Positions 8,626-18,255 are shown, numbered from the stretch's first letter. The stretch: DNA of 64,000 nucleotides from Flectobacillus sp. BAB-3569 (GCF_002270355.1 NZ_NJFZ01000032.1:1-64000), one strand, 5' to 3'. Notes: generated from the letters alone by a model not told the origin. Made by a program: numbers and translations.

Positions 8626-10284
8626 CTAAGAAATTTTCAAAACATTGGCGTAACTATCAACTAGCTTGTTTTCAGGGAATTGGATGTGTAATCCATCTGA
8701 ATGTCTTTCGAAATTCAAAGGTTGATTTTGATTCCCCAAAAACTCCACCTTATTGATAGTTTGGGAATGTAAAGGGCTATTTTGAGCCAAACTCTTGATA
8801 AGCACTTTGCCATTCGAAGGCCAATCCATTACTGTGGCAAAAAGCGTATTTCCCAAAGTATTAAAGCGAATATCTTCTGAAGTATATTTTGTTTTACCTT
8901 CGTTGAAACCTTGTGCATTTAGCTTGGCTTCGTTCTGAGTAGAAGGACCTTCTCCATAGATTTTCCATGGTCTTGTGCCATAGATGCTTCCACTATTTAC
9001 GGCCATCCAACGACCGATTTCTTCTACAATTTTACGTTCTTTTTCATCAATACTTCCATCGCCACGAACGGGTACATTGAGCAAATAATTCCCATTTTTA
9101 CTAACAATATCTACCAGCGCATGAATGACAGATTTGGCTGATTTGTAGCCATCTCTATTATAAACACCACGGTCATAATGCCAACTTCCGATACAAGTAT
9201 CCGTCTGCCAAACAAAAGGTTGAATATCGCTAGCTTGTCCACGTTCGATGTCCCAGACCATGGCTTTTCGTTCGTTTTCATCCAAAATTTTGCCATTAAT
9301 GACGGCTCTTAACTCTCCGTGACGCTTGATACTCATGTTGTAATGATGGGCTGCAATTCGCAATCCTGCATCGCTGATTGGCCAAAATGGAAGTTTGGTA
9401 TCATCAAAATACAGCAAATCGGGTTCGTATTTGTTGATAAGGTCGATAGTTCGATTTACGAATTTCTCAATGTATTCTTTGGATGGTCTGCTTGCCCCAT
9501 TTTCCCATTCCCACTGTTTGTGAATAGCGCCATTCTGAAGACTATTCTCGCTTAGCTCATGGTTTTGGGCATAGAGTTCTTGAGGATCTAGACCTTCCCA
9601 CCATTTTCCTTTTCCGTCAGATTTACGCAGTTTGCCGTCGTAAGGAACTCCCGCCAATGCCCCATTTTTATCGCTTCGTTGAGCAGACTCATACCATCGC
9701 CAAGCATGACTTGCGTGGATACTTACCCCAAAAGGAAGATTGTTGGCTTTGGCAGCTTTTGCCCAGCCTGCGATAATATCTTTTTTAGGGCCAATTTTCG
9801 TTGAGTTCCAGTTTTTCTGATATTTACTATCGTACATATCAAAGTTGTCATGGTGGTTTGCCATACCGATAAAGTATTTTGCTCCAGTATTTTTATAAAG
9901 CGTGACCAACTCATCTGGATTCCATTTTTCGGCTTTCCATTCATGAATAATATCTTTGAACCCAAACTTAGACGGGTGCCCAAATTTTTCTACATGGTAT
10001 TTATATTGCCAATCTCCTTCTTGATACATCCCTCTAGCATACCAGTCGCCTGCTTCTGCCTGACATTGAGGTCCCCAATGCGCCCACATACCAAACTTCG
10101 CATCCTGAAACCACTTCGGTACTTGATATTGCTCTAAAGAAGCCCAATCGGGCGTAAATTTTCCCTTAGCGATTGCCTCTTCAAGTATGGTGTGCTCAGA
10201 CTGCTTTTTCGCAAGTAATTGTTGTGCCAAGCCCAAACTTGGAATACCTAAGCCAATTTGTTTAAGGAGCGTTCTTCTTTTCAT
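8626..10284 (-). CDS. Alpha-L-fucosidase, GH29, Tat-exported
   Basis: 552 residues with a twin-arginine signal (MKRRTLLKQIGLGIPSLGLA). Family signatures are AKFGMWAHWGPQ near residue 62, GMANHHDNFDMYDSKY near 140, GVSIHASHAW near 186, and PDLLYFDDTKLPF, where Asp294 is the likely catalytic nucleophile. The C-terminal 120 residues look like the usual beta-sandwich. It would hydrolyse terminal alpha-L-fucose outside the cytoplasm. It differs clearly from the two other GH29 proteins in this window. It diverges from an AraC regulator (starts 272 nt apart). The length is within family range. Activity on fucose rather than a related sugar such as L-galactose is inferred. Confidence 0.88.
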   Translation of the reverse strand: MKRRTLLKQIGLGIPSLGLAQQLLAKKQSEHTILEEAIAKGKFTPDWASLEQYQVPKWFQDAKFGMWAHWGPQCQAEAGDWYARGMYQEGDWQYKYHVEKFGHPSKFGFKDIIHEWKAEKWNPDELVTLYKNTGAKYFIGMANHHDNFDMYDSKYQKNWNSTKIGPKKDIIAGWAKAAKANNLPFGVSIHASHAWRWYESAQRSDKNGALAGVPYDGKLRKSDGKGKWWEGLDPQELYAQNHELSENSLQNGAIHKQWEWENGASRPSKEYIEKFVNRTIDLINKYEPDLLYFDDTKLPFWPISDAGLRIAAHHYNMSIKRHGELRAVINGKILDENERKAMVWDIERGQASDIQPFVWQTDTCIGSWHYDRGVYNRDGYKSAKSVIHALVDIVSKNGNYLLNVPVRGDGSIDEKERKIVEEIGRWMAVNSGSIYGTRPWKIYGEGPSTQNEAKLNAQGFNEGKTKYTSEDIRFNTLGNTLFATVMDWPSNGKVLIKSLAQNSPLHSQTINKVEFLGNQNQPLNFERHSDGLHIQFPENKLVDSYANVLKIS

Positions 10285-10315
10285 AATTCTCAGAATTAGA
10301 GTGAAATGGAATTAA

Positions 10316-10323
10316 CAAAATTA
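10316..10323 (-). promoter_or_regulatory. Candidate -7 element of the GH29 promoter
   Basis: TAATTTTG on the minus strand fits TAnnTTTG and lies about 32 nt before the fucosidase ATG. No TTG is apparent 17-23 nt further upstream. Confidence 0.3.
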
Positions 10324-10556
10324 GACTTTACCCTTGTGTTGTTTTTATAGAAATCAGCAATTTTATTATACAAATCAGATATTTTGTGTATTCAGGATAT
10401 TCTTTATCTGTCTTTTCATCATAGAAAAGGTTATGAAAAATCTTTATTTAGTATAGTTTAATGACCTATATTACCTTTTTTATTGGGTGTTATACTATTT
10501 TTTATGTATGGTAGTTTTCTTGCTAAATTATACTAATCAGACTTTGGGCTTTTGAG

Positions 10557-11432
10557 ATGAGAAATATTGCTAGAAATCAGTTGTTTTCTCTTTTACACGT
10601 CGACTACGTAAAGTTGGGGTCGAAATGGAATTATAAAACCGTGGTGAGTCCCTATTATCGCTTGTACTATATAGATGATGGCCATGGAAAAATTACAAGT
10701 ACACAAGGGTCTATAGATTTAGAGGCAGGTTTCTTGTACCTGATTCCGAGTTTTACGGTTTGTGATTTGATTTGTGAGCAGTATTTGAGTCAATATTTTG
10801 TCCAATTTTTCGAAGAATTAGGGAGTGGATTATCACTTTTTTTTAATCAACGAAAAGTATTGAAGGTAAAAGCTCATGAGATAGATATTGTCAATTTTAA
10901 ACGTCTCATTGCCATTAATCCCGGAAGAGGAATCAATCGATCAGACAATCCTGAGGTTTATGAGAAAGATATTTATTATAAAGAATACCAAGAGCTTAAT
11001 CTTCAACAATCTCTCTCTTGTCAGTTCGAGACTCAAGGAATATTGTTTCAGCTTATGGCGAGATTTTTGGCAGAGGAAAATTTTTCTCCACAGGTCGAAT
11101 CCTTAATTCCTTCCAAAATCATGGATTCTATCAATTATATTCAATTGAATATGTCCGAAAAACTTTCTGTGAAGATGCTGGCATTACGTGCCAACATGCA
11201 TGTAGATTATTTTTCAAGACTTTTTCTTCAAACCATGGGTGTGCGACCAATGGCTTATATTTTGGACAAACGGATAGAGAGAGCGCAGTATTTGATGATT
11301 ACTCGAGATATGACTCTCGAAGAAATTGCTACACAAACAGGTTTTGAAAATGTGCCATATTTTTCTAAAGTTTTTAAATCTATCACAGGCATCACGCCAG
11401 GAAAGTACAAAAACCGTCAAAGGAATGTTTGA
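10557..11432 (+). CDS. AraC-family transcriptional regulator
   Basis: 291 residues. The N-terminal half is a cupin-type sensing domain (YYIDDGHGKITSTQGSIDLEAG). The C-terminal 100 residues carry two helix-turn-helix motifs (KLSVKMLALRANMHVDYFSR and TLEEIATQTGFENVPYFSKV, followed by FKSITGITPGKYKN), the typical AraC ending. It diverges from the GH29 gene at 8626-10284 across 272 nt, repeating the AraC/GH51 arrangement 5 kb to the left, so it probably controls that fucosidase. The dipeptidase gene 311 nt downstream is too far away to assume cotranscription. Confidence 0.9.
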   Translation: MRNIARNQLFSLLHVDYVKLGSKWNYKTVVSPYYRLYYIDDGHGKITSTQGSIDLEAGFLYLIPSFTVCDLICEQYLSQYFVQFFEELGSGLSLFFNQRKVLKVKAHEIDIVNFKRLIAINPGRGINRSDNPEVYEKDIYYKEYQELNLQQSLSCQFETQGILFQLMARFLAEENFSPQVESLIPSKIMDSINYIQLNMSEKLSVKMLALRANMHVDYFSRLFLQTMGVRPMAYILDKRIERAQYLMITRDMTLEEIATQTGFENVPYFSKVFKSITGITPGKYKNRQRNV

Positions 11433-11743
11433 TTAAATTCATGCTTGGAGCTTTCAGCTATTGGCTTTCGGTAAAATATTTCCTATGAATTCAATGAGGC
11501 TTTTTTACTAAATGCTAGGGTTTCTAGCCTAAAGGATATCAATTAAATTGAATGTGCTCATTTTTTATCTCGATTTATAACGCGTTGATGGAGTAAGAGG
11601 TTATATACGTCGAAAAAAGTTATAATCACACCAAAGCATCTTTACAATCGCACAACATTCTGGTCTAATGGTCTGTCAATATTAATGAGTTCGGTCAATA
11701 ATAACGCGAGCTATTTTACCAACAATCAATTCATAAACTGATC
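11433..11743. other. Intergenic region with a MITE fragment
   Basis: 311 nt between AraC and dipeptidase genes. At about 11437-11472 it contains GGAGCTTTCAGCTATTGGCT then TTCGGT, which in reverse resembles the CCGAAAGCC-GATACCTGAA segment of the 180-bp repeat. No terminator or promoter stands out. Confidence 0.4.
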
Positions 11744-12910
11744 ATGAAAGAAACCCGAAACGATTTTACAAGAAGACATTTTTTGACTGCTATCTCTGGT
11801 ATGGGAGGTATCATGTTACTCAAATCTTTTCATTCATTTGCCCTAGATGAAACCGACCCTCGTATAGTCGCTATCATAAAGAAAACCATTGCGATAGATA
11901 CACACAATCACATTGATGTTCCGCTCAAAAAAGAGGAGTTGCCAGGTCCTGCGGTAGAGCTAAAAGCAGAAATGAAAAAATCGGGACTTTCTGCCATTTG
12001 TATGACTTTTGCGGTTGATTACCAAAAGCTCACTTATGAAGGAGAAGCTTATGAGCGTTTTATGAATGGCTTGGATGCCATGGATAAAATACTGGAAAAC
12101 AATCAAATCAAGCGATCATACAATCTGGTAGACCTAAAAAAGGCTCATAAATCGGGTACTCCAACGGTAATTCAATCGGTAGAGGGAGGGCACTTTTTAG
12201 AAGGAAAAATAGAGCGTTTAGAAATTGCTTATCAACGTGGCTTGAGACAATTAGGGCTTTTACACGACAATGATGCCTCGGTGCCTTTGGGAGATATCTA
12301 TACTAATCCTCCCAAATTTAATGGATTATCAGATTTTGGAAAAGGAGTGGTCAAAGAATGTAATAGACTCGGAATTTTGATTGATTTAACGCATTGCAGC
12401 GACGCCGCTATCAACGATGCTCTCAAAATTTCGAGCAAACCTGTGGTAGTTTCCCATACAAGTTTGAATACACAATTGGGGCAGAATCCAAATATGGCTA
12501 AAATGATGATGCCTCGTTTGATAAGCAAGGAACAAGCCAAAATCGTAGCGGATGCAGGTGGCTTAATCGGAGTTTGGCGACATTTGACCGACTCTCCATC
12601 AATGTATGCACAAAATATTAAAGCAATGGTGGAGGTTGTTGGGGTAGATCATGTGTGTTTGGGAACAGACACCAAATTGACGCCAGCTTACCGTTCTCCA
12701 AATGCAAACCAGAATCGTCCGAACAATGCCAATCAGCCAAAACGATTTGGCGAACGCACCAATGAAATATGGGAATCTCAGCATTCGGGGTATTTCTATA
12801 CCGTTGTGGAAGAATTACTAAAACTAGGTTTAACCGAACCCGAAATTATCAAAATCGGTGGAGCAAATTTTTGTAAAGTTTTTGATTTAGCAACCAAAGG
12901 ACATAACTAG
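11744..12910 (+). CDS. Membrane-dipeptidase-like metallopeptidase, M19 family
   Basis: 388 residues. It begins with a twin-arginine signal (TRRHFLTAISGMGGIMLL), so the mature enzyme acts outside the cytoplasm. M19 (renal dipeptidase) motifs are seen in order: IDTHNHID (zinc ligands), QSVEGGHFLEG (bridging Glu), LIDLTHCSD, PVVSHTS and VCLGTDTKL. The family hydrolyses dipeptides, including those with a C-terminal D-amino acid, with a binuclear zinc centre. The genes on either side give no hint about substrate; a role in peptidoglycan or peptide scavenging is possible. The ATG at 11744 gives a complete signal sequence. Confidence 0.88.
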   Translation: MKETRNDFTRRHFLTAISGMGGIMLLKSFHSFALDETDPRIVAIIKKTIAIDTHNHIDVPLKKEELPGPAVELKAEMKKSGLSAICMTFAVDYQKLTYEGEAYERFMNGLDAMDKILENNQIKRSYNLVDLKKAHKSGTPTVIQSVEGGHFLEGKIERLEIAYQRGLRQLGLLHDNDASVPLGDIYTNPPKFNGLSDFGKGVVKECNRLGILIDLTHCSDAAINDALKISSKPVVVSHTSLNTQLGQNPNMAKMMMPRLISKEQAKIVADAGGLIGVWRHLTDSPSMYAQNIKAMVEVVGVDHVCLGTDTKLTPAYRSPNANQNRPNNANQPKRFGERTNEIWESQHSGYFYTVVEELLKLGLTEPEIIKIGGANFCKVFDLATKGHN

Positions 12911-13003
12911 TATCAAAGCTCAAAGAATAGCGATAAAGTAATATATTACTTTGGTATTCGTCAAATTTCGGCTATTTTTAGCTACGATAATGCTAAACCC
13001 TTT

Positions 13004-13468
13004 ATGAAAATGAATACTACTAGTATCAAAGAGCTTCGAACTATAACTACCTTCGATGCTCCGATTGAATTACTTTGGAAAGTCTGGACTGAGCCGAAAC
13101 ATATAGTCAACTGGTGGGGACCTGCTGGTTTTACCTCTACCATTCAGGTGATGGATGTTCAAGAGGAGGGCGAATGGAGACTGACCATGCATGGGCCAGA
13201 TGGGAAAAATTATCCCAATCGAAGTATCTATTTAGAAATCATTCCTTATCATAAAATCGTTTTTGAACATTTTAATCCTCATTTTACAACAACCGTGTTT
13301 TTTGAGGAAAAAGGAGACGAAACCCAAGTAGATTGGTCAATGTTGTTTGATACTTCTGAAATGTACGATATTGTGGTAAAAGCACACAAGGCAGATGAAG
13401 GTCAAAAACAAAATATCGAGCGTCTGGCGCGTTATTTGAAAGTGCTCTTAGGAAGTTCCTTGAATTGA
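13004..13468 (+). CDS. SRPBCC/AHSA1-domain protein
   Basis: 154 residues that are almost entirely one START-like SRPBCC domain of the AHSA1 (activator of Hsp90 ATPase C-terminal) type. The N-terminal signature FDAPIELLWKVWTEPKHIVN followed by WWGPAGF is characteristic, and WRLTMHGPDGKNYPN and a C-terminal amphipathic helix (GQKQNIERLARYL) follow. These proteins bind hydrophobic ligands in a deep cavity; a specific role is rarely known. No partner regulator of the ArsR type is next to it. The start could also be the in-frame ATG two codons further in. Confidence 0.85.
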   Translation: MKMNTTSIKELRTITTFDAPIELLWKVWTEPKHIVNWWGPAGFTSTIQVMDVQEEGEWRLTMHGPDGKNYPNRSIYLEIIPYHKIVFEHFNPHFTTTVFFEEKGDETQVDWSMLFDTSEMYDIVVKAHKADEGQKQNIERLARYLKVLLGSSLN

Positions 13469-13481
13469 GAAGATATTATTG

Positions 13482-13523
13482 ATTCGAAAAAGGCTGCAAT
13501 GTTCATCGCAGCCTTTTTCGAAT
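13482..13523. terminator. Bidirectional Rho-independent terminator
   Basis: A perfect 16-bp stem (13482-13497 with 13508-13523) around a 10-nt loop, with GC-rich AGGCTGC/GCAGCCT and flanking A-run and T-run. It sits between the convergent AHSA1-like gene and mgsA and can serve both. Confidence 0.85.
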
Positions 13524-13529
13524 AAGGTA

Positions 13530-13979
13530 CTAAACTTTTCTATTCAAATATCCCGAATAATCAGTTTGTACTGACTCGTAGGTTTCAGCTATAAGGTTGG
13601 AAGTCAAGATAAAATCGGCGGTAGCACGATTACATGCCATTGGAATATTCCAAACTACACCCAAGCGTAAAAGTGCTTTAATATCTGGATCGTGAGGTTG
13701 TGAAGCCATTGGATCCCAAAAGAAAATTAGCACATCCACTTTGCCTTCAGCCACCAATGCACCAATTTGCTGGTCGCCGCCGAGTGGACCACTCAAAAAT
13801 TTCTTGACAGGTCGATCTATAGCTTCTTCAATTAATTTCCCTGTTGTACCTGTCGCAAAGAGCTCATGACGCGACAAAACTCCTCTATTGTAATATACCC
13901 AATCGATTAGTTCAGCTTTCTTGTTGTCGTGTGCAATCAGCGCAATACGTTTGCGTGTGGCAATGGTTCTTTCAGACAT
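13530..13979 (-). CDS. mgsA: Methylglyoxal synthase
   Basis: 149 residues, the normal family length. It converts dihydroxyacetone phosphate to methylglyoxal and phosphate, a glycolytic bypass when phosphate is short. The start RKRIALIAHDNKKAELIDW, the phosphate-binding ATGTTG segment, the catalytic FLSGPLGGDQQIGA (Asp of GD) and DVLIFFWDPMASQPHDPDI followed by CNRATADFI are all intact. It stands alone and converges on the AHSA1-like gene with a shared terminator. Confidence 0.95.
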   Translation of the reverse strand: MSERTIATRKRIALIAHDNKKAELIDWVYYNRGVLSRHELFATGTTGKLIEEAIDRPVKKFLSGPLGGDQQIGALVAEGKVDVLIFFWDPMASQPHDPDIKALLRLGVVWNIPMACNRATADFILTSNLIAETYESVQTDYSGYLNRKV

Positions 13980-14277
13980 AATTGTAAAAAAGGATTGTTT
14001 TAAGGTCAGAATTTTATGCCTTAAATATAGATGAAATTGCTTGAAGTTTCGTGAAAAATAATGGCGTAAGCCGAATATTTAAAAGGGCATAAATTATTCC
14101 AAAGACTTAAAAACTCCATTTACTCAAAAATTACTGCAAAAACATGAACAAGCTTTGGAAGTGTTCTCAAAAATCGAATTCTTTGTTTAAAATTGATTAT
14201 TCGGATAACAAACTGTAAATCAGAATAATTATTACCACAACGCCATTTGTTTAGATTTGATAAAGACCTTACACAAC

Positions 14278-17214
14278 ATGCTCAGAAAATTATACTTTAC
14301 TTTTTTGCTATTAATTCTCATTTCCACTCCACAACTGTTATCTCAAAACTCTGGGATTAGTTTTGAGCGCCTCGGAATTAAGGAAGGGTTATTGTCCAAA
14401 GAGGTTCAGTTTATTACCAAAGATGCCCAAGGATTTTTGTGGTTGGGTTTCAAACAAAGTATTAGTCGCTACGATGGCTATCATTTTACCCATTTCCCAC
14501 AAGCTGAAATGCTCTTCGGTTTGTCTTCAGACCACAAAGGGAAAATCTGGTTTGCCAACATTAATGGACTTTTCAGCCTTGATGAAAAAAGCTTAAAAAT
14601 CCAGAAAGAAATCTCTTCCAACCTCCACGATGCTTTTCCCGAAAATGACCATTACGAAAATATTTATGCTGATAGTCAAGGACGAGTTTGGTCCAATGAT
14701 TTTAACAATATTAAGTGTTATGAACCACAAACTAAGCATTTAAAAGTCTTTCGTATTACGCCAAGTTATCAGTTTAATATCTTCAAAAGCCGTTTTGTGG
14801 AGGATATCCAAGGGCGTGTTTGGGTTACCAATCAGTGGGGAATACAGTGCTATGACCCACTGAGAAAACGTTTATGGAAGGTTTTGAAAAATCAATCTGT
14901 AAGTGATATTGCATTTTTGAGCAAGGATTCTGTCTTGTTTGCGACGCCGAATGAAGGTATTTTTTTACTAGAAATCTCCCTAAAACGGATTAGTCCTTTC
15001 GTCAAGCTTCCTTCTAAGTCTGACGTTCCTGTGTTTTTGAAACCCGCTCATTTACCATCGCATTTTTGGCTTGGCACTGACCGTTCTTTGTATCTTTTTA
15101 ATGCTCAGGAGCAGTCATTTATAGATTTTTCTAATCTTAGAGAAGAAGGGATTACCATGAAGGATTGTTATTTGGATACCCAAAATCAAATCACATGGTT
15201 AGCCTCTTCGGTAGGACTTCTCAAGCATGATTTTGCCATAGATGCAACGCTTCTACAGGTAGATTTGCCCAAAAAACTGGTGGCATTTCCAGTAAAAGTC
15301 ACCTGCTTTTTTCATGAAAATTCAGAACGCAATTGGCTAGGACTTTCGCATACGGGGGTGTTATCATGGAATGAGAAAAATAACGATTTTCAAATGTTTG
15401 CTATTCCTAATGGCGCGCCAGTCAATCAGCTTCTGAAAGATGATACAGGAAATCTTTTGGCTTGTACTCAGAGAGCCATTTTTAGATTAAACCTTGAGAA
15501 AAAGTCTTGGGAAAAGCTTATTTCTTTTTCCACCAATATCAAAAAGGTATGTCTGACTAGGCAGCATCAACTGTGGTGCTTACCTGAATGGGGAGCGATT
15601 CAGGTATATGATTGGCAGACACATCAGTTAGTTCAGCCTTGGAAAGAGCTCCCTTATCAAAACTTTTTTCAGCAAAATGTTTTTACGGATATTCTCGAAA
15701 CGGAGGATGGAAATCTATGGTTTTCGGCGTGGTTTCCTAAAGGTTTTGGGATTGCTCATTTTGACATCAAAAAGAAACAATTTGTTTTAGCCGAAAATCA
15801 AAATAAGCATACCGATTTTGTTACCGATTATTATTTAAGCTTGGCTTACCACGCTCCTAATACTATTGCTATATCTGGATATGGTGGGTTTAATGTGCTG
15901 AATACTGTGACTGGGAAAATAATTCGGACAGGAGCATCAGGAAATCTTAAACTAAAAGGAGGAAATTGTAACTCGATTGTGTTGGATAAAAAAGGTACTA
16001 TTTGGATGGGTACTACCGAAGGGGTATGTTCGGTAGGGAAACAGAACCAAGTGTCTTATTTTTCCGAAAAAGATGGCTTGACCGAAAATGATGTGGTACA
16101 TGGCTATAGCCTAAATTCGGCCAACCAATTATGGCTTGGTTTTACGAATCAGTTTAATATTTTGCAGTTGGAAAGGCTTCAACAGAAGCATATTAAATCA
16201 AATTTAAAAATCTCTACCATCGAAATTTTGGGCGATACTACATTGGTCAATACCCATGAATCGCTAGTGTTTGAGCCCCAGCAGAATAATTTAACGATTA
16301 GACTAAGTCCTTTGAACTTTAAATCAGCTTCGCAAAATCACATTCGTTTTAAACTAGCCGATATTCATGAAAATTGGATAGATAATGGAAATGCTGAAAT
16401 GATAAGCTTTTCGAATTTATCGCCAAAACAATATGAATTATTAGTACAACAAGGCGATAGTCAAGGGAATTGGGCAAGTGTGCCTTTGGCGATTAATTTT
16501 GAAATTAAACCTCATTTTTATCAAACTTGGTGGTTTCAGACATTATTAGGATTTCTAGTGCTGGTGGCTGTTTATAGCTTTTATTTGTACCGTATTAGGC
16601 AAATTAAAGAGATATATACCGTGAGAAATAAGATTTCGGCTGATTTGCATGATGAAGTAGGTTCAACCATCAGCGGGATCAATATTATCAGTAATATCCT
16701 CAAACAAAGACTCATAGAACAGCCTGAAAATAAGGGCTTTGTCGAACGGATCTCAGAAGATGCCAAAAAGATAGCAGAGGCATTAGACGATATTGTGTGG
16801 AGTATCAAACCTCAAAATGATAGTTTAGAAAATGTACTTTCTCGTATGACACGCTATGCCAGCGAGCTGTTTGAGGCAAAGAATATCAACTATCAATTAC
16901 AACTTCCTGAGGACTTGAGCGGTATTGCTTTGCCCATGGAAAAACGACATGACATCTATTTGATTTTCAAAGAAACCGTCAATAATATCGCCAAGCATAG
17001 TCAATGTACCGAAGCGAGTATAAAGATTATGATTCAAAAAAAATCAATCCTTCTTTCGATTCAAGACAATGGCGTTGGATTCGATACCAACCAAAAAACG
17101 GATAGAAATGGTATCCAAAATATCAGAGAAAGAGTCAATAAATACCAAGGAAAGCTTGATATTCAGAGTAACCCAAAGACGGGAAGTTTATTCTTGATTG
17201 ATTTGCCAATTTGA
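14278..17214 (+). CDS. Sensor histidine kinase with two-component-regulator propeller
   Basis: An inner-membrane sensor of about 978 residues. The ATG at 14278 gives a clean signal peptide (LRKLYFTFLLLILISTPQLL); a TTG seven codons upstream is less likely. The periplasmic part is made of reg_prop blades (QGFLWLGFKQSISRYDGYHF, GTIWMGTTEGVCSV) forming a large propeller, followed by a Y_Y_Y-like domain and one membrane span (residues about 752-774). The cytoplasmic kinase is of the HisKA_3 class with ISADLHDEVGS (phospho-His about 791), then an HATPase with TVNNIAKHSQ, DNGVGFD and NGIQNIRERV. It ends after the kinase, with no receiver or AraC domain, so it needs a separate response regulator. 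No regulator gene is adjacent. Confidence 0.88.
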   Translation: MLRKLYFTFLLLILISTPQLLSQNSGISFERLGIKEGLLSKEVQFITKDAQGFLWLGFKQSISRYDGYHFTHFPQAEMLFGLSSDHKGKIWFANINGLFSLDEKSLKIQKEISSNLHDAFPENDHYENIYADSQGRVWSNDFNNIKCYEPQTKHLKVFRITPSYQFNIFKSRFVEDIQGRVWVTNQWGIQCYDPLRKRLWKVLKNQSVSDIAFLSKDSVLFATPNEGIFLLEISLKRISPFVKLPSKSDVPVFLKPAHLPSHFWLGTDRSLYLFNAQEQSFIDFSNLREEGITMKDCYLDTQNQITWLASSVGLLKHDFAIDATLLQVDLPKKLVAFPVKVTCFFHENSERNWLGLSHTGVLSWNEKNNDFQMFAIPNGAPVNQLLKDDTGNLLACTQRAIFRLNLEKKSWEKLISFSTNIKKVCLTRQHQLWCLPEWGAIQVYDWQTHQLVQPWKELPYQNFFQQNVFTDILETEDGNLWFSAWFPKGFGIAHFDIKKKQFVLAENQNKHTDFVTDYYLSLAYHAPNTIAISGYGGFNVLNTVTGKIIRTGASGNLKLKGGNCNSIVLDKKGTIWMGTTEGVCSVGKQNQVSYFSEKDGLTENDVVHGYSLNSANQLWLGFTNQFNILQLERLQQKHIKSNLKISTIEILGDTTLVNTHESLVFEPQQNNLTIRLSPLNFKSASQNHIRFKLADIHENWIDNGNAEMISFSNLSPKQYELLVQQGDSQGNWASVPLAINFEIKPHFYQTWWFQTLLGFLVLVAVYSFYLYRIRQIKEIYTVRNKISADLHDEVGSTISGINIISNILKQRLIEQPENKGFVERISEDAKKIAEALDDIVWSIKPQNDSLENVLSRMTRYASELFEAKNINYQLQLPEDLSGIALPMEKRHDIYLIFKETVNNIAKHSQCTEASIKIMIQKKSILLSIQDNGVGFDTNQKTDRNGIQNIRERVNKYQGKLDIQSNPKTGSLFLIDLPI

Positions 17215-17240
17215 AAAAATAGAGAGATTTCGCGTGATAT

Positions 17241-17275
17241 CTTCCTAATTAAAGACTAAGTCTTTAATTAGGAAG
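17241..17275. terminator. 35-bp perfect palindrome between convergent genes
   Basis: Arms of 17 nt (17241-17257 and 17259-17275) pair perfectly around one central base. It lies between the stops of the histidine kinase and the membrane SRPBCC protein and may terminate both. Its centre, AAAGACTAAGTCTTT, shares the core of the palindromic repeat family at 8461 and 44766. Confidence 0.5.
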
Positions 17276-17283
17276 AATGAATA

Positions 17284-18255
17284 TTATTTAGTCAGTGAGT
17301 AGGCTTCAGCTCGTTGTTTTTCAATCTGAAGAATATTATTTTGAATATCTTTCATGATGTTTTTTGTCCACCAACTGGCATAGAAATTAAAAGTGGTCGT
17401 TAGTTTGAAATTACTGAATAAGTGAAGTCGGTAAGAATTATTACCTAACTTTTCGAGTTCGTAAGTGCCATTGAGCACATCAAAATATTTTCCTCCAACC
17501 ACCAAATGTTCATCCATAGTTGTAAGCGGAATTTCGTGAGGAAGTGCTTTGATGGTAAATGACATTTTTTTGAGAGGAATATATTCTGTTACAGTTTCAT
17601 GGAAAACGAGTCCATTGGTAAATATAGCAGCACGATATGCACCAACACCTTCATAATTGAGCTCGGCTTTTACAGGACGAGGAAAATTGAGCAAATGCGT
17701 AAGATAACCTTGGTCTTCTTTTTCTGAAATTTCTCTAACTCTAGTTACATTACTCCAAATCTTCTCCGCTGGCGCTTTTATGTCGATATAGGTATATGCT
17801 TTGTATTCAGAGGTATGTGCGCCAATCATTTGCTCGACTGGAGATATAAGAAAGGGAAGGACAGTCAACGCTGATAGTTGTAGCCGATTATTCTTATCTC
17901 TTTTTTTCAAATTTACTCCATATCGCCCTCCAATTGATGCTGCGATTAAAAAAATAGGGGCTATCATCAGTAGGCAAGGCCAGCCCTCAATGGCAAATAA
18001 AAATGTGACAAAGAAGAAAATCAATATTGGTATCCAAGGAAGAAAGGCTGCTTTTGCTTTGGTATTTGTATAGTTTTCGGAGGCTAAATAGGTAGTCAAT
18101 GTCCCCACGATAAAGGGAACAAAAAACAAAAAACTGATAGACATTAACGAAAAAATTCCTTCAAGACGAGGTATTTTGTAGAGCAACCTTAGTGCAAGTG
18201 CATACGCAACAGGAATGCCAATGAGATAAAGCAGTGTTTTTTGTTTGATGTTCAT
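17284..18255 (-). CDS. Membrane protein with C-terminal SRPBCC-like domain, function unknown
   Basis: 323 residues. The first about 150 contain four or five hydrophobic segments (LLYLIGIPVAYALALRLLY, SISFLFFVPFIVGTL, WIPILIFFFVTFLFAIEGW, LLMIAPIFLIAASIGG). The remainder, from about residue 170 (YTYIDIKAPAEKIWSNVTRV), looks like a polyketide-cyclase/SRPBCC ligand-binding fold and includes FHETVTEYIPLKKMSFTIKA and LVVGGKYFDVLNGTYELE. This is a recognisable but unassigned architecture. It stands alone, convergent with the histidine kinase. No enzymatic motif is seen. Confidence 0.7.
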   Translation of the reverse strand: MNIKQKTLLYLIGIPVAYALALRLLYKIPRLEGIFSLMSISFLFFVPFIVGTLTTYLASENYTNTKAKAAFLPWIPILIFFFVTFLFAIEGWPCLLMIAPIFLIAASIGGRYGVNLKKRDKNNRLQLSALTVLPFLISPVEQMIGAHTSEYKAYTYIDIKAPAEKIWSNVTRVREISEKEDQGYLTHLLNFPRPVKAELNYEGVGAYRAAIFTNGLVFHETVTEYIPLKKMSFTIKALPHEIPLTTMDEHLVVGGKYFDVLNGTYELEKLGNNSYRLHLFSNFKLTTTFNFYASWWTKNIMKDIQNNILQIEKQRAEAYSLTK

